Assembly: GCF_000238275.3 (NCBI RefSeq)
Contig: NZ_AHCF03000003.1
Span: 2,108,001 to 2,172,000 of the forward strand
DNA: 64,000 bases
Direction of reading: 5' to 3'
From: Pseudoalteromonas undina
Lineage (GTDB): Bacteria > Pseudomonadota > Gammaproteobacteria > Enterobacterales > Alteromonadaceae
Shown: in pieces, positions 8,383 through 17,873 of the stretch
Layout: each line of letters begins with the position of its first letter
How positions within the stretch are numbered: the first letter of the stretch is position 1
The notes under the pieces: generated by a model
What the model was told of the DNA's origin: nothing
Seen by the model: the letters and a program-made list of their open reading frames with translations, nothing else
The model's database searches: none
Translations under genes and position numbers: made by a program

Positions 8383-9277
8383 CATACTCGTTGTTGGTGA
8401 TGGTGCTATAGGCTTGTTATTTAGTCATTTCTTAGCTAAATATCACACAGTTTATGTTCTTACCAAAAAAGGCACAGTAAATACTCGCTTTTACAGCCAC
8501 AGTAACGCTGCGTCTGAAAAAATTAACGCCACTTTCATCTCACAACAGCAATTAGCCCAAGCTCCCGAGTTTGACATTGTTTTATTCACTGTTAAAGCGT
8601 TTGCAGTGCAACAAGCCTATGCCCAAGTAAAGCCTTATCTTGGTAATAATACCCATATTGTACTGAGTCATAATGGCATGGGTAATGTTGAACAATTAAA
8701 TGCACAGTTAACACAGCAGCAGTCGTTGTACTTTTTAACCACCAGCATGGCTGGGTTCAAATCAAACCCTAATATTGTGCAGCATACCGGAAATGGACAA
8801 AGTGTATTAGGGGGCTGTAATCAACTAGCTATGCAAAATCTTCAACAGTTTAGTGCGCAATTACACACTATTCCGCAATTAATTGTCAGCAACAATATTG
8901 AGCAACTTAGGTTTGAAAAGCTACTAGTTAATATTGCCATAAATCCATTAACCGCTCTGTACAATATAAAAAATGGCCAGTTGCGTGCGCCACAGTTTAA
9001 TAGCTCAATTATTAATTTATTAACAGAGGCGTGCCATATTGCGACCGCGCTTAAACTTAATATTAAGCTTATCGATGCTCTCGAGCGCGCCTACAAGGTA
9101 ATGAGTTTAACGACAGAGAATTACTCATCTATGCATCAAGACGTTTTGCATAATAGGCAAACTGAGATCATGGCAATTTGTGGTTATATTAGTGAGCAAG
9201 GCAAGCGACATAATATTGCGACCCCGTATAACGACGCTTTACTTGCTGAAATTCTGACAAAAAAAAGCGCGGAATAA
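8375..9277 (+). CDS. panE: 2-dehydropantoate 2-reductase (ketopantoate reductase family)
   Basis: Predicted to reduce 2-dehydropantoate to pantoate with NADPH in pantothenate and CoA synthesis. The 300-residue protein opens with the Rossmann motif VVGDGAIGLLF (residues 5-15; the third family glycine position reads GxGAIG). It has FTVKAF for the catalytic-lysine segment and LVNIAINPLTALYNIKNGQL, typical of ApbA/PanE C-terminal domains. It overlaps the VanZ-like gene by eight bases. Family members with other ketoacid substrates exist, so the exact substrate is inferred. The coding end runs into a terminator hairpin shared with thiI. Confidence 0.85.
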   Translation: MANILVVGDGAIGLLFSHFLAKYHTVYVLTKKGTVNTRFYSHSNAASEKINATFISQQQLAQAPEFDIVLFTVKAFAVQQAYAQVKPYLGNNTHIVLSHNGMGNVEQLNAQLTQQQSLYFLTTSMAGFKSNPNIVQHTGNGQSVLGGCNQLAMQNLQQFSAQLHTIPQLIVSNNIEQLRFEKLLVNIAINPLTALYNIKNGQLRAPQFNSSIINLLTEACHIATALKLNIKLIDALERAYKVMSLTTENYSSMHQDVLHNRQTEIMAICGYISEQGKRHNIATPYNDALLAEILTKKSAE

Positions 9278-9292
9278 ATCCGCGCTTTTAAA
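9259..9292. terminator. Bidirectional terminator between panE and thiI
   Basis: AAAAGCGCGGA and TCCGCGCTTTT pair around a short AATAAA loop, with A and T tracts on both sides. The stem includes the last codons of panE. Confidence 0.9.
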
Positions 9293-9303
9293 ATATTTAG
9301 CCA

Positions 9304-10761
9304 TTAACGACGATAGACTTTTACAGTGGTAAAGCCTTCTTCGTGAAGAATAAGTGCTTGTAACTGGCTCATTACCCCTTTTTGGCAATATAAGTAATAG
9401 TCTTTACCTTTAGGTAAATCACCAAACTTAGTTGCTAAACGGAAAAACGGTAAATGAATAACTTCAATACCATCAATTTCAAGCGGAGCGGCATCTTCTT
9501 CCTCAGGTGAGCGAATATCAACAACAACCGCTCCCTCTGGTAACTCTGTAACTGACTCAGCTTCTTTAAGCTCTTGCTTAGCTTCAACATCGATATCGCG
9601 CACATCCATAACACGGGCGTTATCAATAACGGTATTTAATACATCAAAATCAAACTTCTCTTCTTCTGCTTTAATGACTTCAATTTTGGCTTTAACCGTC
9701 GGCTTTTTAGAGATCACACCACAGTATTCAGGCATCGTTTCTGCCATTTCTGCAGTGCCTATTTGGCGCGCTATATTAATGATCTCTTGCTTATCATGTT
9801 GGATAAGTGGACGTAAAATCAGCGTTTCGGTTACACGGTCAATCACACTTAAGTTAGCTAAGGTTTGGCTAGACACCTGACCTATACTTTCACCCGTTAC
9901 CAAAGCTTGAATATTTAGTTTTTCAGCAACGGCACTACCCGCTCGCATCATCATACGTTTAAGCACAACACCCATTTGGCTGTTCTCAACGTTTTCTAAA
10001 ATTTCCGCAACAACTGGTTCAAAATCAACAGTAATAAACTTAACTTTATGCGTAGAGCTGTATTGTTTCCATAGGTAGTAGCTCGCTTGCTTAACCCCAA
10101 TTTCGTGGGCAGCACCACCTAAGTTAAAGAATAAAAAGTGTGTACGAGCGCCTTTACGGATCATCTGATAACTGGCAACGCCAGAATCAAATCCACCAGA
10201 CATAAGCGATAATACATCGTCTTGTGTTGGCAGTGGAAAGCCCGCCATTCCTAAATGGGTTTGCGTCACTATGTAGGCTTTTTCGTCTTTAATTTCTAAA
10301 CGAATCGTTACCTCAGGGCGGCTTAGCTTTACTCGAGCTCCTTCAACATGTTGATTAAGCCCGCCACCAACGTAGCGCTCTAGTTCAGTTGAAGTAAAAT
10401 CATGTTGACCTATGCGCTTAGCACGTACACAAAAGGTTTTACCAATAATAGTGTGGCCAACTAACGCAATGGTTTTTTGATAGATGTCATCAAGGGTTTT
10501 AAAGTCTGTTTCGGTCACTTCAATAAACTGTACGATGCCAGGAATGCGCTGCAAGCTATCAATAAAATCAAGGCGAGTTTGAGCATCATCTAGTTTTGTA
10601 ACAACTGAAATATTATCCCAGTTATTACGTACTTGTACTTTTTCGTCAACACGACGCAATACAATTTTAATGTTATTTTCTAACACTTTGGTAAAGCGTT
10701 TACGGACTGAACGGCTTTTAATGGCTATTTCAGGGTGAAGTTTGACGATAAATTTAAGCAT
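9304..10761 (-). CDS. thiI: tRNA 4-thiouridine synthase ThiI with rhodanese domain
   Basis: Makes 4-thiouridine at tRNA position 8 and, in many bacteria, passes sulfur to ThiS for thiamine synthesis. The 485 residues cover an N-terminal ferredoxin-like region, a THUMP domain at about 60-165, a PP-loop ATPase with SGGFDSGVASY near residue 188, and a C-terminal rhodanese domain at about 400-485. The persulfide-carrying cysteine is Cys459 in YCQKG, matching the known E. coli layout, and the partner cysteine is in EYCGVISKKPT. Both catalytic cysteines are present. It is transcribed alone from a promoter about 50 bases upstream. Confidence 0.97.
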   Translation of the reverse strand: MLKFIVKLHPEIAIKSRSVRKRFTKVLENNIKIVLRRVDEKVQVRNNWDNISVVTKLDDAQTRLDFIDSLQRIPGIVQFIEVTETDFKTLDDIYQKTIALVGHTIIGKTFCVRAKRIGQHDFTSTELERYVGGGLNQHVEGARVKLSRPEVTIRLEIKDEKAYIVTQTHLGMAGFPLPTQDDVLSLMSGGFDSGVASYQMIRKGARTHFLFFNLGGAAHEIGVKQASYYLWKQYSSTHKVKFITVDFEPVVAEILENVENSQMGVVLKRMMMRAGSAVAEKLNIQALVTGESIGQVSSQTLANLSVIDRVTETLILRPLIQHDKQEIINIARQIGTAEMAETMPEYCGVISKKPTVKAKIEVIKAEEEKFDFDVLNTVIDNARVMDVRDIDVEAKQELKEAESVTELPEGAVVVDIRSPEEEDAAPLEIDGIEVIHLPFFRLATKFGDLPKGKDYYLYCQKGVMSQLQALILHEEGFTTVKVYRR

Positions 10762-10814
10762 AGTTCAACTCTTAGACTGCGGGAATTCGCGCACCCAGGC
10801 ATTGGGCGCGGCGG

Positions 10815-10843
10815 ATTATAGCAAAAAATTTAGCGCCTAGGAA
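10815..10843 (-). promoter_or_regulatory. Candidate promoter of thiI
   Basis: On the minus strand TTCCTA (10843 to 10838) and a perfect TATAAT (10820 to 10815) are 17 bases apart. The leader between it and the thiI start is unusually GC-rich for this region. Confidence 0.5.
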
Positions 10844-10861
10844 CTAACCAACTCAACAGGC

Positions 10862-11515
10862 TTAAGGATTCTGGGGGGCAGCATTTGCTAAAAGTGCGTA
10901 CTTGTCTCTTAACTGATTAATTTTATTTGCGCTTTTTTCTGTACTGTAAGCCTTAAATAAAGTCAGTACTTTTACAATGCCAGGGTAAATATCTTGCTCA
11001 ACCAGCACACCACTTAGTCTTCTTGCTTTCATATAGGGTGTCCAAAAGCTAACCGTTAATTTTAGCGTATGAGCAAGTTCAATGGCATCTTGTTCATCAA
11101 TGGCAATAATTTCACTATCCCGCAAGGCCAAAATGATGTTACGTACCTGCTCAAGTAATTCCTGCTGAAAATCAATGTAACCCTGTTTTAAATGGCTATC
11201 GCGAGCAAGAATATCGCCAAGGTTGTCGTAAAAAAAATGATAGCGCCACATTAATTCAAATAGCGAATCTAAATAAGGGCCAAGATGCTCAAAAGCATCG
11301 TCGCCTTTATCAACTGGCTTAAAGTGAGTACTTAAATGATCACGATAAAGTGCAAATATATGGCGAATAATGTCTTCTTTATTTTTAAAGTGGTAGTAAA
11401 GATTACCCGGACTCATGCCTAAACTCGATGCAATATGATTAGTTGATATTGCTCTTTCACCATGTTCATTAAACAATGAAATACTGGTTTGAATTATTTT
11501 ATCCTTGGTATTCAT
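10862..11515 (-). CDS. TetR/AcrR family transcriptional regulator
   Basis: A DNA-binding regulator of 217 residues. The N-terminal helix-turn-helix is clear: KDKIIQTSISLFNEHGERAI, then ISTNHIASSLGMSPGNLYYHF with the recognition helix at about residues 34-45. The C-terminal ligand domain (about 80-200) has no recognisable binding site and ends in a region with FWTPYMKARRLSG. I place the start at 11515 (MNTKDK) because the frame upstream of it does not look like family sequence. It lies between thiI and coaD, each a single gene, so its target is not evident from context. Confidence 0.9.
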   Translation of the reverse strand: MNTKDKIIQTSISLFNEHGERAISTNHIASSLGMSPGNLYYHFKNKEDIIRHIFALYRDHLSTHFKPVDKGDDAFEHLGPYLDSLFELMWRYHFFYDNLGDILARDSHLKQGYIDFQQELLEQVRNIILALRDSEIIAIDEQDAIELAHTLKLTVSFWTPYMKARRLSGVLVEQDIYPGIVKVLTLFKAYSTEKSANKINQLRDKYALLANAAPQNP

Positions 11516-11608
11516 ATACTCATTACTCAATTTTCGAAAATACGATGCTGCATTAAAACAATCCACTAGTATAAACAAATAGTCAGCGTTAAAACAATCA
11601 AGGCATGA

Positions 11609-12184
<576 letters not shown>

Positions 12185-12196
12185 TAATTTTTTCAG

Positions 12197-12226
12197 AAAG
12201 TAGCGTATAAATGAGACGCTACTTTT
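12197..12226. terminator. Hairpin terminator between coaD and the membrane-protein array
   Basis: AAAGTAGCGT and ACGCTACTTT pair perfectly around a loop of about nine bases, with T tracts outside. It sits between two convergent transcription units and probably serves both. Confidence 0.75.
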
Positions 12227-12743
12227 AGACTCCTAAAATAAAACGGCCTTTAAATTTCTTCCCTAACCAGAGTATTTTTAATACGTCTTTATTTATGATT
12301 AAAACTATCGCCATAACACAATCACTGACAACTTGACCTATTGCATAAAGCGCCCAAAACCACCAGTAATCGGTATTATCCTGCATGCTGACATCGTAAT
12401 GCATACCTAAAAACATGAGTGCATTAAAGCTAAGCCCTACAATAAGGTAATAAAAAGCAACAGGAATAATTTTGCCCTTAATAAAGTATCCCCAAATAAC
12501 TAGCAAAACAATAGTCACTATATCAAACATAAACATTTTAAGATGAGGTGTCTCTGTAGTTGGATCAATAAACATGCTTGAAGTGTAAGATAGCATCATA
12601 ATAAAAGAGAGAAGCAAAAGGTTTTTATTGCGATTGTTTATACTTGTCGATAGGTTATACAAAAAAGAGATTACAAATAACCAAGTTATAAAAATCGACA
12701 TATAATCAAAAATCGCGACTAACTGCCAAAGAAAATCAGCCAT
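12225..12743 (-). CDS. Small polytopic membrane protein, paralog 4 of a tandem array (unknown function)
   Basis: A 172-residue protein that I do not recognise. About five hydrophobic helices span nearly its full length. It shares with the three genes upstream a pattern of SFLYNLSTSINN near residue 30, SYTSSMFID, FDIVTIVLL, LIVGLSFNALMFLGMHYDV and WWFWALYAIGQ, then a closing INKDVLKI and a basic tail. Its start overlaps the stop of paralog 3 by eight bases, so translation is probably coupled. The base composition is visibly more AT-rich than the neighbouring coaD and argH. No catalytic motif or known domain can be named. Confidence 0.85.
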   Translation of the reverse strand: MADFLWQLVAIFDYMSIFITWLFVISFLYNLSTSINNRNKNLLLLSFIMMLSYTSSMFIDPTTETPHLKMFMFDIVTIVLLVIWGYFIKGKIIPVAFYYLIVGLSFNALMFLGMHYDVSMQDNTDYWWFWALYAIGQVVSDCVMAIVLIINKDVLKILWLGKKFKGRFILGV

Positions 12744-13251
12744 TAATAATAGCCTTATTAATACTAATTTTTACAAGCCAATTTTTAAATTTCACTACTC
12801 TCAAAAAGTCTTTATTGATAAAGAAAATGGCTATCATCATAAAATCCATAAGATTAATTCCCAAAGAATAAAATGACCAGAACCACCATGGTGAGCTGTT
12901 ACTAAAAACAAATACATCCAGATGCATGCCAAAAAATAACAGTGAGTTTATGCTTAGCCCTAATAATAGATAAGAAGATATAATGTTTTTATTTAAGAAG
13001 TTACTTACAACCAAAATAGCCAAAATAGTCATTAGATCAAAAAGTAATAGTTGCATGTAAGAAATGTTTTGAATATCAATAAACAAGCTGGAAGAATATG
13101 AAACTGACATTATCAGTGACAGCCATAAGGCCTCTTTTTTGGGTTTATTTATACTCGTTACTAATGAGTATAAAAAAGCCATTAAAAAGCCCCACTGAAC
13201 AAATGCGCCGAGGTAAAGAGATACATATGGGTTGAGCAAAAAATTATCCAT
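12736..13251 (-). CDS. Small polytopic membrane protein, paralog 3 of a tandem array (unknown function)
   Basis: 171 residues with about five membrane helices. It is closest by eye to paralog 2: both have QWGFLMAFLYSLV followed by SINK near residues 19-36. It also has SYSSSLFID, FDLMTILAIL, LLLGLSINSLLFFGMHLDV, PWWFWSFYSLGINLMDFMMI and INKDFLRVVKF, with a short basic C-terminus. It overlaps the genes on both sides by eight bases each, an arrangement typical of translationally coupled operon genes. The conserved aromatic PWWFW segment before the last helix and the conserved Asp in the GxxxxD pattern are the most distinctive positions. Function unknown. Confidence 0.85.
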   Translation of the reverse strand: MDNFLLNPYVSLYLGAFVQWGFLMAFLYSLVTSINKPKKEALWLSLIMSVSYSSSLFIDIQNISYMQLLLFDLMTILAILVVSNFLNKNIISSYLLLGLSINSLLFFGMHLDVFVFSNSSPWWFWSFYSLGINLMDFMMIAIFFINKDFLRVVKFKNWLVKISINKAIING

Positions 13252-13750
13252 TTGAAGGATTATTTCGAATAGCTAAATTAAGTTGCTTTTTTACCTGTCG
13301 TTTTTTTAAGATATTTGTATTTATTACCAAAGAAATAATCATTAATACATCAATAAAATTTACTCCTAAAGAGTAAACACTCCAAAGCCACCATTCATCA
13401 ATATTATCACGTACAAATAGGTCATAATAAATGAAAAATGTTAGCAGACTATTTATTAGTAAGCCTGGGATAATATAATAGCTAGCGAGGGGAGCTTTAA
13501 GGCAGAAATTCAATAAAATGAGAATAATAGAAATGGTTATATAATCGAAGAGGATCCAATCTAAATATACATTTTCTAATATCGGAAAAAAATCACTACA
13601 AAAGTAAGAGGAAAACATAATAGCGGCTAAGTATGTTAACGACTTGTCTGCCTTATTTATACTCGAAACAAGTGAGTATAAAAACGCCATTAAAAAACCC
13701 CATTGAGTGAAGGCACTTACGTAATCAACCATGCTGTAATCGATATACAA
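13244..13750 (-). CDS. Small polytopic membrane protein, paralog 2 of a tandem array (unknown function)
   Basis: 168 residues with about five hydrophobic helices. The shared family pattern is FTQWGFLMAFLYSLVSSINK (residues 14-33), SYFCSDFF, FDYITISIIL, IPGLLINSLLTFFIYYDLFV, EWWLWSVYSLGVNFIDVLMI and INTNILKK, then a basic tail. It begins one base after the stop of paralog 1 and overlaps paralog 3 by eight bases. It lacks the Met-His of the third conserved block seen in paralogs 3 and 4. No known family can be assigned from the sequence alone. Confidence 0.85.
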   Translation of the reverse strand: MYIDYSMVDYVSAFTQWGFLMAFLYSLVSSINKADKSLTYLAAIMFSSYFCSDFFPILENVYLDWILFDYITISIILILLNFCLKAPLASYYIIPGLLINSLLTFFIYYDLFVRDNIDEWWLWSVYSLGVNFIDVLMIISLVINTNILKKRQVKKQLNLAIRNNPSNG

Positions 13751-13751
13751 C

Positions 13752-14288
13752 TTAGTTACAATCCCTTGCTATTTTTGGTCTTTGAAATGATGGTAGTATT
13801 TTCTTTTTGAACTTATGTAATCCCAAGAAATCTCTATCAACAATTAATACAACTATCATAATGAAGTCTACAAGATTAACTGTATATGTATAAGCATCCC
13901 ACAAAAACCATGGTTCTTTGTTTTTTAATATATAGATATCTAGATACATGCAAAGAAAAAGGATTGAATTTATTGATAGACCAATAATTAAATATATAAA
14001 AGATGGGGTTGTTTTCTTTATAATTTTATACATGCATGCGAGAGCGATGATCGTGACAATATCATACATGGCCCAATCAAGATAAATTGAATCTTTCATC
14101 GATAGCCACGTATAAAAATAATCAGGAAGGGTATAAGATACCATCATGATAAATGAACTGAGTAAGAGAGTTGTTCCCCTTTTTACATCTAATGAATATA
14201 CAAATATATTAAAAAAGAAAGTCATTAGAAATCCCCACATCGTAAAAGCAGACAGTGAGAACAACCCAAAAAGCTCAGTTAAAATCAT
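13752..14288 (-). CDS. Small polytopic membrane protein, paralog 1 of a tandem array (unknown function)
   Basis: 178 residues, the first and most divergent of four related genes in a row. The shared pattern is still clear: FTMWGFLMTFFFNIFVYSLD near residue 15, SYTLPDYFY, YDIVTIIALA, LIIGLSINSILFLCMYLDI, EPWFLWDAYTYTVNLVDFIM and VDRDFLGLHKFKKK. About five membrane helices are predicted by eye. The start has AAAGG at workable spacing and lies 15 bases after the stop of the 66-residue peptide gene, so the five genes probably form one operon. Function unknown. Confidence 0.85.
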   Translation of the reverse strand: MILTELFGLFSLSAFTMWGFLMTFFFNIFVYSLDVKRGTTLLLSSFIMMVSYTLPDYFYTWLSMKDSIYLDWAMYDIVTIIALACMYKIIKKTTPSFIYLIIGLSINSILFLCMYLDIYILKNKEPWFLWDAYTYTVNLVDFIMIVVLIVDRDFLGLHKFKKKILPSFQRPKIARDCN

Positions 14289-14303
14289 TTAAAACCTTTA
14301 TAA

Positions 14304-14504
14304 TTATTTAGGTTTCCATGTTGGTATAACAGTACCACCACCTCGCTGTAAATCCGCAGTAGCAGCCGTCATCGCCTCTTTAGAAAAGCTTACTGTATCA
14401 GATTGTAGGGTTTTAGGGCTAGCAGTTTGTTCCATTGCAGGCTTTAATTGTTGCGTTTTATTGTATGCTTGCATTTGTACTTGGCTATTAGCTGAAATTT
14501 GCAT
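14304..14504 (-). CDS. 66-residue hydrophilic peptide upstream of the membrane array (unknown function)
   Basis: A small protein with a convincing ribosome site (AAAGGATTAATTAC before the ATG). The sequence is rich in Gln, Ser, Thr and Ala, has no hydrophobic segment or signal peptide, and contains DTVSFSKEAM at about residues 36-45. The tail is Gly-rich and then basic: QRGGGTVIPTWKPK. I do not recognise a family with certainty. Because it starts the probable operon with the four membrane paralogs, a functional link is possible but not shown. The GGG near the end is not in the usual position for a double-glycine leader cleavage site. Confidence 0.7.
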   Translation of the reverse strand: MQISANSQVQMQAYNKTQQLKPAMEQTASPKTLQSDTVSFSKEAMTAATADLQRGGGTVIPTWKPK

Positions 14505-14700
14505 GTAATTAATCCTTTTGAGTATTAAATTTATTATTGGCGCAAATTTAAATCACACCACCTTAAGCAGTACTAAGTAACTGCTGTAACGTACTGCATA
14601 TGTTAGTTAATTGACTAATGAACACGTTACACAAAAATAAAGCAAACAACATGCCAACCTTAACTTTTCAACGTAAATATTTAAAAATCATTTTATTTTA

Positions 14701-14738
14701 CTCAAAAAAAAACGCATCGGGGTCACCGTGCGTTTTTT
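14701..14738 (-). terminator. Terminator of the arginine operon
   Basis: On the minus strand ACGCACGGTG and the matching CCGATGCGT form an imperfect stem around ACC, followed by a run of seven or eight T residues. It begins about 15 bases after the argH(A) stop. The plus strand also has a T run, so it may work both ways. Confidence 0.8.
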
Positions 14739-14752
14739 ATCCTAGGGATTGC

Positions 14753-16618
14753 TCAAGCCACGTTTTTACAGGGGATCTCCATGCTATTACTTGGCTTTAA
14801 CATATATTCCATTGCGACTTCATCACAGTTTTCTTTGCGTAAACATAGCTCGCAATCTTTCATTACTTTTTCAGGTAGGCTCTCTTTATTACAGAAACTA
14901 AACCGCTGATTTTCGAAAAAGTCAGGTACACGAGTCAGAACAATGACACGCTTGAGTGCCAACTTTTTGGCTTTCACTAATAAGTGTTCAACCAGTTCTC
15001 GTCCCTGCCCCGTTACTGCGCTTTTAGGATCAATGCCTAATGAACGTATTTCAGCTAACCCTGTGTCGTAAATATAAAGTGAAGCACAACCCGATACCTG
15101 ACCGTCTATCTCGGTTACGGCAAACTCATTAATTGAGTGCACCATATCACTTTTAGCTCGCGGTAAATTTTCGCCGACTGTTGCCCAGTGCTGTACGAGT
15201 TTAGCAATTGCTTCTACGTCATCTAAGTTGGCATCACGAACCGTTATTTGCTGTTTTTTTTTCGCGTCTTTCACCGCTTTGCTTACTTGCTCTAATGATG
15301 TACCGCCAAGCGCTTGGCGTGCTTTTATACAGGCGTCAATTTCAAGTACCGGATACACGTCATCTTCAAACACTGGATTTACTGATTTATACTGCTCTAG
15401 TGAAAGCTCCTCTAACGTTTTACCTTCACTAATAGCTAATTGCACCAACACCCCAACAATATGATGCCCTTCTCTGAACGGCACTCCTTTAGCGACTAAG
15501 TAATCAGCAAGTTCGGTTGCATTCGCGTGGCCACCTTTTGCCGCTGCAAGGGTTTTATCTGCTTTCACTTTTATACCTTTGATACACGCTTGTGCCATAT
15601 GAATACACGCAAGCCATGTTGGCATGGCATCAAAAATGCCTTCTTTGTCTTCTTGCATGTCTTTATTGTAGGCAAGCGGTAGTGCTTTTAGAGTCATCAT
15701 CATTGCGCTAAACGCACCAAACACCCGGCCAGTTTTACCGCGAATTAGCTCTAATGCATCTGGGTTTTTTTTCTGTGGCATTAAAGATGAACCCGAGGTC
15801 ACATTATCGGCCAGTTCAATAAAGCCAGCTTCTCCCGAGTTATAAAAAATCAGGTCTTCAGACATCCGCGATAAGTGGATCATCGAAATAGACGCACAGC
15901 TTAATAGTTCCACAACAAAGTCACGATCAGATACACCATCTAAACTATTTTTAGTCGCGCCAGTAAATCCTAACCCTTGTGCAAGTGCATGGCGATCAAT
16001 CGGGTATGCAGTGCCCGCAAGTGCACCACTGCCGAGTGGGCAATAATTCATTCGTGCTTGGGCATCTTTTAGTCGGCTTTCATCACGCTCAAGCATTTCT
16101 ACATAAGCCATACACCAATGACTAAATAACACCGGTTGTGCACGTTGTAAGTGGGTATAACCTGGTAATATTGTGCCAAGCTCACGTTCAGCTAAGCCAA
16201 TAAACTCTGCTTTAAGTTGCGCAATCGCTTTTAAAATATGATCGGCGGTATCGCGGCACCAGAGTCTAAAGTCGGTAGCAACTTGGTCGTTACGGCTTCG
16301 GCCTGTGTGTAACTTTTTAGCTAAGTCACCTACTTTTTCAATTAGTGCAGCTTCAACATGCGAGTGAATATCCTCTGCACCTGAAGTGGCAACAGCGTGT
16401 GGATTTGCTTTTACTTCTTCAAATAACTCATAAAGTGCCGATACCAGCTTTTTGTGCTCATCACTAGATAACACATTCACTTGTTCTAGTGCGCCAGCCC
16501 ATGCAACAGAGCCAATTATATCTTGCTCTGCTAATTGATAATCGAAGGGAAGTGAATCGTTAAACTGTTTAAACGCTTCATCTGGACCCGTAGAAAAACG
16601 TCCGCCCCATAATGCCAT
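14753..16618 (-). CDS. argH: Argininosuccinate lyase fused to an N-acetyltransferase, ArgH(A)
   Basis: A bifunctional arginine enzyme of 621 residues. Residues 1 to about 455 are a full argininosuccinate lyase ([12 protein letters not shown] at the start, [12 protein letters not shown] as the fumarase/lyase signature), which releases fumarate and arginine. Residues about 458-608 are a GNAT domain related to N-acetylglutamate synthase, with [22 protein letters not shown] as the acetyl-CoA site and the Cys-rich ending [16 protein letters not shown]. Such ArgH(A) fusions are known from marine gammaproteobacteria such as Moritella, where the tail supplies the first arginine step. The start at 16618 has GGAGA at good spacing. 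It is last in the argCBFGH operon. Confidence 0.96.
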   Translation of the reverse strand: MALWGGRFSTGPDEAFKQFNDSLPFDYQLAEQDIIGSVAWAGALEQVNVLSSDEHKKLVSALYELFEEVKANPHAVATSGAEDIHSHVEAALIEKVGDLAKKLHTGRSRNDQVATDFRLWCRDTADHILKAIAQLKAEFIGLAERELGTILPGYTHLQRAQPVLFSHWCMAYVEMLERDESRLKDAQARMNYCPLGSGALAGTAYPIDRHALAQGLGFTGATKNSLDGVSDRDFVVELLSCASISMIHLSRMSEDLIFYNSGEAGFIELADNVTSGSSLMPQKKNPDALELIRGKTGRVFGAFSAMMMTLKALPLAYNKDMQEDKEGIFDAMPTWLACIHMAQACIKGIKVKADKTLAAAKGGHANATELADYLVAKGVPFREGHHIVGVLVQLAISEGKTLEELSLEQYKSVNPVFEDDVYPVLEIDACIKARQALGGTSLEQVSKAVKDAKKKQQITVRDANLDDVEAIAKLVQHWATVGENLPRAKSDMVHSINEFAVTEIDGQVSGCASLYIYDTGLAEIRSLGIDPKSAVTGQGRELVEHLLVKAKKLALKRVIVLTRVPDFFENQRFSFCNKESLPEKVMKDCELCLRKENCDEVAMEYMLKPSNSMEIPCKNVA

Positions 16619-16670
16619 GAAATTTCTCCAAACCCGATAATAGCCCCTTAATTCCAAGGGGCATAAAAAA

Positions 16671-17873
16671 TTACTTTTTAGCTAATGCTGAAATTCTGCT
16701 TGATAGCGAGAATAAACGAATAAAGCCTTCTGCGTGCGATTGGTCATAAACATCGTCTTCACCAAAGGTAGCAAAATCTTCGCTATATAAACTGTTAGGT
16801 GATTTTTTCTGAACCGCAGTGACTTGGCCTTTATAAAGCTTAAGTACCACTTCGCCCGTTGCTAATGTAGACAGCGCTTCTGCACCGACTAAAATAGAAT
16901 CTTTTAGCGGCGTAAACCAACGACCGTCGTAGACTAAGTGTGAAAATTCACCACCGAGTACTTCTTTCCATTTGCGGCTCGCTTTATCAAGTACTAACTC
17001 ATCAATAGCTTGCAGCGCTGCCATGATCACAGTACCGCCTGGCGTTTCATAACAACCACGCGATTTCATGCCCACTAAACGGTTTTCTACAATATCGACA
17101 CGGCCCACACCATGAGGTGATGCAATATCGTTTAATTTAACTAAACAATCATAAGGTTTAAGCTCTTCGCCATTTACAGCAACTACTTCACCTTCAACAA
17201 CCGATAAAGTGACGTGTTCAGCTTTATCAGGTGCTTGCTCTGGTGAATTAGTCCAGGTCCATACTTGCTCACTTGGTTCACACCAAGGGTCTTCAAGTTC
17301 ACCGCCTTCGTGAGAAATATGCCATGCGTTAGCATCACGACTGTAAATTTTAGTTGCTGACGCAGAACATGGAATGTCACGTTCAGCTAGGTAATCAAGC
17401 AATGATTCACGGCTTGATAAATCCCACTCACGCCATGGCGCAATCACTTTTAAATCAGGTGCGAGTGCGGCAAAACATGACTCAAAACGTACTTGGTCGT
17501 TACCTTTACCCGTACAGCCATGAGAAAGTGCATCGGCACCTACTTTACGTGCAATTTCAACTTGCGCTTTAGCAATGATTGGACGCGCCATAGAAGTACC
17601 AAGTAAATAAGTCCCTTCATATATAGAACCCGTTTTAAGCGTTGGGTAAATATAATCGCTTACCATCTCATCTTTTAAATCAACCACGTAACACTCAGAT
17701 GCACCAGACGCTATAGCTTTAGCTTCTACGCCTTCAAGTTCTTCAGCTCCTTGGCCAACATCGGCAACAAAGGCAATAACTTCACAGCCGTAGTTCTCTT
17801 TTAACCATGGCACGATAGCCGATGTATCAAGACCACCTGAATAGGCTAAAACGACTTTTTTAATTGAACTCAT
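16671..17873 (-). CDS. argG: Argininosuccinate synthase
   Basis: Joins citrulline and aspartate using ATP. The 400-residue protein has the N-type ATP pyrophosphatase loop [12 protein letters not shown] at residues 9-20. It also carries [12 protein letters not shown], the citrulline and aspartate-binding region, and [15 protein letters not shown]. It starts inside the last codons of argF with a 4-bp overlap (ATGA type) and is separated from argH(A) by about 50 bases containing a good ribosome site. It is the short bacterial form of about 400 residues, not the longer E. coli type. Confidence 0.97.
   Translation of the reverse strand: MSSIKKVVLAYSGGLDTSAIVPWLKENYGCEVIAFVADVGQGAEELEGVEAKAIASGASECYVVDLKDEMVSDYIYPTLKTGSIYEGTYLLGTSMARPIIAKAQVEIARKVGADALSHGCTGKGNDQVRFESCFAALAPDLKVIAPWREWDLSSRESLLDYLAERDIPCSASATKIYSRDANAWHISHEGGELEDPWCEPSEQVWTWTNSPEQAPDKAEHVTLSVVEGEVVAVNGEELKPYDCLVKLNDIASPHGVGRVDIVENRLVGMKSRGCYETPGGTVIMAALQAIDELVLDKASRKWKEVLGGEFSHLVYDGRWFTPLKDSILVGAEALSTLATGEVVLKLYKGQVTAVQKKSPNSLYSEDFATFGEDDVYDQSHAEGFIRLFSLSSRISALAKK

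Noticed and set aside
14618..14800. A 60-codon plus-strand frame between the peptide gene and argH(A)
   Set aside because: It crosses the argH(A) terminator and the 3' end of argH(A), has a low-complexity Lys/Ser composition and no recognisable domain.
14753..16618. The long argH as a frameshift or assembly fusion of two genes
   Set aside because: The lyase and acetyltransferase parts are in one continuous frame with normal linker length, and the same fusion is known in marine relatives.
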